From: Anaerolineaceae bacterium UBA700
Lineage (GTDB): Bacteria; Chloroflexota; Anaerolineae; Anaerolineales; Anaerolineaceae
Reading direction: 5' to 3'
Assembly: GCA_002298885.1 (NCBI GenBank)
Contig: DBMK01000193.1
Span: 1-13,295, forward strand
DNA length: 13,295 nucleotides
Numbering within the stretch: position 1 is the stretch's first letter; each line of letters begins with the position of its first letter. This document shows, in pieces, positions 9,948 to 13,295 of this stretch. The position numbers and the translations under genes are program-made. Under the pieces are notes generated by a model that saw only the letters and a list, made by a program, of their open reading frames with translations, did no database searches and was not told where the DNA came from.

Positions 9948-10007
9948 AAAAAATGCGACCGGCGCAGGTGCGAGGCATGCCTCGCACCTACGCCGGTCGC
10001 ATTTTTT
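9948..10007. terminator. 60 bp near-perfect palindrome, likely bidirectional terminator
   Basis: Positions 9948-9977 pair with 9978-10007 at 29 of 30 bp; the single mismatch is C9965 with A9990. The centre is GGCATGCC, the stem is G+C-rich, and the ends are a 6-7 nt A-run on the left and a T-run on the right, as for an intrinsic terminator working in both directions. It lies 20 nt after the regulator stop and 17 nt before the next start. It is longer and more regular than a usual terminator, and the core GGTGCGAGGCATGCCTCGC looks like a dispersed palindromic repeat. Confidence 0.85.
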
Positions 10008-10011
10008 AAGT

Positions 10012-10017
10012 TACAAT
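10012..10017 (+). promoter_or_regulatory. Possible -10 box giving a leaderless transcript
   Basis: TACAAT lies 6 nt before the ATG of the nucleotidyltransferase gene, there is no Shine-Dalgarno in the short gap, and the terminator stem lies just upstream where a -35 would be. If this is the promoter, the message would begin at or next to the start codon. Read-through from upstream is unlikely given the terminator. Confidence 0.3.
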
Positions 10018-10023
10018 AATTCT

Positions 10024-12675
10024 ATGCACGTCATTCTAACCCACGAACAGGCTGATTTCGACGCCATTGGGGCGCTGTTGGGGGCTGCGCTGCTCTCGGA
10101 AAAGGCGCTGCCTGTGCTGCCGCGGCGCACCAATCGTAACGTGCGCGCCTTCCTGACCCTGTATGGGGCGGAGCTGCCGTTCCTGGAGGCGGGCGACCTG
10201 CCGGCTGAATCGATTGAAGGCGTGACCCTGGTGGATACCCAGTCCCTGATCACTCTGAAGGGGATGAACAAGCGTACCCAGGTGCACGTCGTCGACCACC
10301 ACCAGCCGCGCCCCGAGCTGCCGGAGGGCTGGACGATGACCGGCGACCGGGTGGGGGCGTGCACGACATTGCTGGTGGAGAACCTGCGCGAGCACAACGG
10401 TGCGCTGACCGACGTGCAAGCCACGCTGCTGCTGCTGGGAATCTACGAGGACACCGGCTCACTGACCTACATCAGCACCACGCCGCGCGACGTGCGCGCC
10501 GCAGCTTACCTGCTCGACGCCGGAGCCAGCTTGCGCATCGCCAACAATTACCTCAATCCGCCCCTCTCAATGGAACAGCGTAAGGTGTATGACCGCCTGC
10601 TTGCATCTGCCCAGACGCACGTGATTGCTGGGAAGACGGTCCTGATCGCCTGCACCAGCGCCGAGGAAATGACTGAGGAAGTGTCGAGCGTGGCGCACAA
10701 GCTGCGCGACCTGCTCGACCCGGACGCTCTGTTCCTGTTGATTGGCACGGGCGAAGGCATCCGCATGGTGGCGCGCTCGACCAGCGACCAGGTCAACGTG
10801 GCCGAGGTGGCGGCGCGACTGGGAGGGGGCGGGCACGAACGCGCGGCGGCGGCGCTGCTGCATCTGCCCCTCCCCTTTGCGGCGCCAGAAGGCGCGACGC
10901 CGCTGGAAGCCGTCACCCAGGAGCTGCTGCGGATTTTAGTGGAAGTGGTGCGACCCTCGATTACGGTCGGCCAAATCATGTCGCGCAAGCCGTCGCTGAT
11001 CAAGCCGCAGACCTCGGTCCAGGCGGCGGCACATTTAATGCAGCGTTACGGGTATGAAGGTTACCCGGTGGTGGACAACGGCAAGGTGGTCGGCCTGCTG
11101 ACCCGGCGCGCCGTGGATCGGGCGCTGGCGCACAAGCTTAACCTGCCAGCTTCCAGCCTGATGGAGGCGGGCGAGGTGACGGTGACGGCGCGGGATGACA
11201 TCGACGCCCTGCAGCAAGTGATGACCCGTACGGGGTGGGGGCAGGTGCCAGTAGTGGACGCCGAGAGCGGCGAGATCGTGGGCATCGTGACCCGCACCGA
11301 CCTGCTGAAGACGCTGTCGGGGGTTCAGGAGAAGGTGCCGGGGAAGTTGAACCTGGGCAGCAAGCTGGATGGGGCGCTGCCGCCGGCGCACCTGGCGCTG
11401 CTGAAGGCAATTGCCGGGCAGGCGTACCGGGCGCGCCTGGCGGCATACGTGGTAGGGGGCTTCGTGCGCGACCTGGTGTTAGAACGGCCGAGCCTGGACT
11501 TCGACGTGGTGGTGGAGGGAGATGCGATCACGCTGGCGAACTACCTGGCAGAGCAGTACGGGGGCCGCATTGTTGCGCATAGCCGGTTCGGCACAGCCAA
11601 GTGGTGGATCAACGACATCCGTCAACCCCTGGCGGCGCGCCTGGGCGGCGGCGCAGCCCTGGACCCGGAAGAGCTGCCTGCAAGCCTGGACCTGATCAGC
11701 GCCCGCACCGAATTTTACGAGTATCCCACGGCTTTGCCGACAGTCGAGCGCAGCAGCATAAAGCTGGACCTGCACCGGCGGGATTTCACCATCAACACCA
11801 TGGCCATCCGCCTGGATGGGCGGCATTACGGCGACCTCTACGATTATTGGGGCGGGCTGAACGACCTGCGCCTGCGGCTGGTGCGCGTGCTGCACTCGCT
11901 GTCCTTCGTCGACGACCCCACGCGCATGCTGCGCGCCGTGCGCTTCGAGCAGCGCTTCAGCTTCCAAATTGAGGGGCGTACGCTGCAATTGATTGCCGAA
12001 GCGCGCGACCTGGTACGCCAGGTCTCCGGGCAGCGCCTGCGACACGAGCTCGACCTGATTCTGTCCGAGGAAAAAGCGGTGGAGATGCTGGCCCGCCTGT
12101 ACCAGCTCGGCCTGCTGGCGGCGATCCACCCCGAACTGCCCTGGTCGGAGGCAATAGCCGCCCGCCTGGCGCAGGCAATGGAATCGCCGCCCGACCCCGG
12201 CTGGCGGCTGCCTGCGCAACTGGCGCACATGCCGGCCTGGCGGGTGCTGGCTTACCTGGCCTGGCTGGGCGGGCTTCCGTTCGAGAGCGGCAGCCAGGTC
12301 GCTGAACGCCTGCGCCTGCCGGCGGCGTTCCAACATGCCCTGAATGACGTATGCCGGCTTAAATTAGTCATTCCCGATTTGGTTGGAAAACCACCGAGTG
12401 TGGTGGTAAAATGCCTCGAAGGCGCCTCCGTGTTGGCGCTGTGCGCCCTGCAGAGCTTCGACCTGGGCGCGCCGGCCAACCAGGTGATCCTGAATTATCT
12501 GTCGAACTGGCAGCACGTGCGCCCTTCGATTGACGGCAAGGAATTAAAGAATTACGGCGTTGAACCCGGCCCGGAATTCGGAACAATCCTGGAGACCTTG
12601 CGTTCCGCCTGGCTGGACGGTAAGATTAATACGCTCGCAGAAGAACAGGACCTCCTGCGCAATTTGCTGCATTGA
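10024..12675 (+). CDS. DHH phosphoesterase-CBS-CBS-tRNA nucleotidyltransferase fusion (CCA- or A-adding/poly(A) polymerase family)
   Basis: 883 aa fusion. The DHH domain (about 1-150) has HEQADFDA (7-14), VDTQ (70-73), DHH (91-93) and EDTGSLTY (142-149); DHHA1 (about 190-282) ends in GGGGHERA (267-274). Two CBS domains follow (about 316-370 and 376-432). The class II nucleotidyltransferase head starts near 470 with VVGGFVRD (476-483), metal-binding Asp492 and Asp494, RRDFTIN (585-591) and DPTRMLRAVRF (631-641); the rest is the helical body that grips tRNA. The second half adds C or A to tRNA 3' ends, or poly(A). The first half resembles NrnA-type nucleases that act on short RNAs or pAp, and the CBS pair may sense adenine nucleotides. 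Related fusions are known, including the A-adding enzyme of Aquifex, which works with a separate CC-adding enzyme. Sequence alone does not tell CCA-, A-adding and poly(A) activity apart. No Shine-Dalgarno precedes the ATG; the next in-frame ATG is far inside the DHH domain. Confidence 0.92.
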   Translation: MHVILTHEQADFDAIGALLGAALLSEKALPVLPRRTNRNVRAFLTLYGAELPFLEAGDLPAESIEGVTLVDTQSLITLKGMNKRTQVHVVDHHQPRPELPEGWTMTGDRVGACTTLLVENLREHNGALTDVQATLLLLGIYEDTGSLTYISTTPRDVRAAAYLLDAGASLRIANNYLNPPLSMEQRKVYDRLLASAQTHVIAGKTVLIACTSAEEMTEEVSSVAHKLRDLLDPDALFLLIGTGEGIRMVARSTSDQVNVAEVAARLGGGGHERAAAALLHLPLPFAAPEGATPLEAVTQELLRILVEVVRPSITVGQIMSRKPSLIKPQTSVQAAAHLMQRYGYEGYPVVDNGKVVGLLTRRAVDRALAHKLNLPASSLMEAGEVTVTARDDIDALQQVMTRTGWGQVPVVDAESGEIVGIVTRTDLLKTLSGVQEKVPGKLNLGSKLDGALPPAHLALLKAIAGQAYRARLAAYVVGGFVRDLVLERPSLDFDVVVEGDAITLANYLAEQYGGRIVAHSRFGTAKWWINDIRQPLAARLGGGAALDPEELPASLDLISARTEFYEYPTALPTVERSSIKLDLHRRDFTINTMAIRLDGRHYGDLYDYWGGLNDLRLRLVRVLHSLSFVDDPTRMLRAVRFEQRFSFQIEGRTLQLIAEARDLVRQVSGQRLRHELDLILSEEKAVEMLARLYQLGLLAAIHPELPWSEAIAARLAQAMESPPDPGWRLPAQLAHMPAWRVLAYLAWLGGLPFESGSQVAERLRLPAAFQHALNDVCRLKLVIPDLVGKPPSVVVKCLEGASVLALCALQSFDLGAPANQVILNYLSNWQHVRPSIDGKELKNYGVEPGPEFGTILETLRSAWLDGKINTLAEEQDLLRNLLH

Positions 12676-12693
12676 TTTCTTTTGGTTCGAATT

Positions 12694-12711
12694 GCATACC
12701 CTGCAGTATGC
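12694..12711. promoter_or_regulatory. Inverted repeat in front of the acetyltransferase gene, candidate operator
   Basis: GCATAC and GTATGC form perfect 6 bp arms around CCTGCA in the 51 nt gap after the nucleotidyltransferase stop. It ends 15 nt before the chosen acetyltransferase ATG and could be a small operator or a weak hairpin in the joint message. No T-run follows, so it is not a terminator. Confidence 0.3.
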
Positions 12712-12726
12712 GCCAAGAAGAAAACT

Positions 12727-13281
12727 ATGACTGCTCAAACGGTTGAAAATCGGGTCGACAAGCAGAGGGGGGTTGATTGGACGGCGCAGGTCATCATCCG
12801 CCAAATGGTGGCCAGCGATTTACCCGGGTTGGAGTGGGATGGAGAGTTCACCCATTTCCGTAGGGTGTATATGGACGCCTTCCAGCGGGCGGTCAATGGC
12901 TCGGCGGTGCTGTGGGTAGCTGACCTGCCGGGCAAGGGCATTATCGGGCAGGTTTTCGTGCAGCTCGTGTGCGATCGCAGCGAGTTGGCGGACGGGCAGC
13001 GCCGGGCCTACCTGTACTCGTTCCGTATCCGCCCGCAGTACCGGCGGGCAGGATTGGGCTCGCGCATCCTGGCCACGGTCGAAGAATACCTGCTGCGCCA
13101 CGGTTTCCAGTCGGTGACGCTCAATGTGGCAAAGGTCAACGTCGATGCCCAGCGGCTTTATTTCCGCAAGGGCTACCGCATCGTGGCCCACGAGCCCGGC
13201 ATCTGGTCGTATCCCGACGAGCGCGGCGCCTGGCACCAGGTTGAAGAGCCTGCCTGGCGCATGGAAAAGAAATTGAAATAG
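12727..13281 (+). CDS. GNAT-family N-acetyltransferase
   Basis: 184 aa cytoplasmic acetyltransferase that should use acetyl-CoA; the acceptor is unknown. The GNAT core runs from about 22 to 160. Beta-4 (AYLYSFRIRPQYRR) leads into the acetyl-CoA pyrophosphate loop R-R-A-G-L-G (106-111), the helix ILATVEEYLLRHG follows, and then TLNVAKVNVDAQRLYFRKGYR (131-151), the usual N-x-x-A-x-x-L-Y-x-x-x-G-F/Y pattern of motif B. This resembles RimI-like and general GNAT proteins. The ATG giving MTAQTVENR is preferred over a TTG at 12682, which would add 15 residues unlike the family and run through the inverted repeat. Only a weak AAGAAG precedes the ATG. The gene lies 51 nt after the nucleotidyltransferase gene on the same strand and may be cotranscribed. 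Confidence 0.85.
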   Translation: MTAQTVENRVDKQRGVDWTAQVIIRQMVASDLPGLEWDGEFTHFRRVYMDAFQRAVNGSAVLWVADLPGKGIIGQVFVQLVCDRSELADGQRRAYLYSFRIRPQYRRAGLGSRILATVEEYLLRHGFQSVTLNVAKVNVDAQRLYFRKGYRIVAHEPGIWSYPDERGAWHQVEEPAWRMEKKLK

Positions 13282-13295
13282 TTTTCGAAATTTTT

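Noticed and set aside
11479..12336. 285-codon minus-strand frame opposite the nucleotidyltransferase
   Set aside because: Gln/Arg-rich antisense frame with no domain; the plus strand carries all catalytic motifs.
13282..13295. Terminator after the acetyltransferase gene
   Set aside because: Only a short T-rich tail is visible before the window ends; no convincing stem.

Overview
The window (about 60-65 % G+C) looks like chromosomal DNA of a Chloroflexota bacterium, most likely class Anaerolineae. That placement is inference. It rests on the long Pro/Thr/Ala-rich linker after the lipobox of the substrate-binding lipoprotein, on the DHH-CBS-nucleotidyltransferase fusion, and on high-G+C genes separated by A/T-rich spacers. 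No rRNA, tRNA, CRISPR array, transposase or phage gene was seen.

Left two thirds (1-8649, all minus strand): one six-gene operon read right to left. It starts with two ABC permeases of the NupP/NupQ type (8 nt overlap), then a BMP-family nucleoside-binding lipoprotein, then a double-domain RbsA/NupO-type ATPase. Two molybdenum hydroxylase genes follow: an FAD subunit, then a large subunit in which the two [2Fe-2S] domains and the molybdopterin domain are one chain. The large subunit runs off the left edge. It carries the residues that separate xanthine dehydrogenase from aldehyde oxidase (equivalents of bovine Glu802, Arg880, Phe914 and Glu1261). The operon therefore reads as purine or purine-nucleoside uptake coupled to purine-base hydroxylation. 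Three of its four non-overlapping junctions carry an inverted repeat or an unexplained ribosome-binding signal, which suggests the genes are expressed at different levels.

Divergent spacer (8650-8959): two back-to-back sigma-70-like promoters, a roughly 180 nt leader in front of the operon with a possible hairpin, and a small inverted repeat over the operon -10 box.

Regulator (8960-9928, plus strand): a MerR-family protein with a cobalamin-binding C-terminal half and the full CarH signature (W-x9-E-H and E-x-H-x-x-G). It may be a B12-dependent, possibly light-responsive, repressor. Its position makes it the obvious candidate regulator of the purine operon, an unexpected pairing.

Right end (9929-13295, plus strand): a 60 bp almost perfect palindrome that can act as a bidirectional terminator, a DHH/DHHA1-CBS-CBS-tRNA nucleotidyltransferase fusion with a possibly leaderless start, and a GNAT acetyltransferase just downstream.
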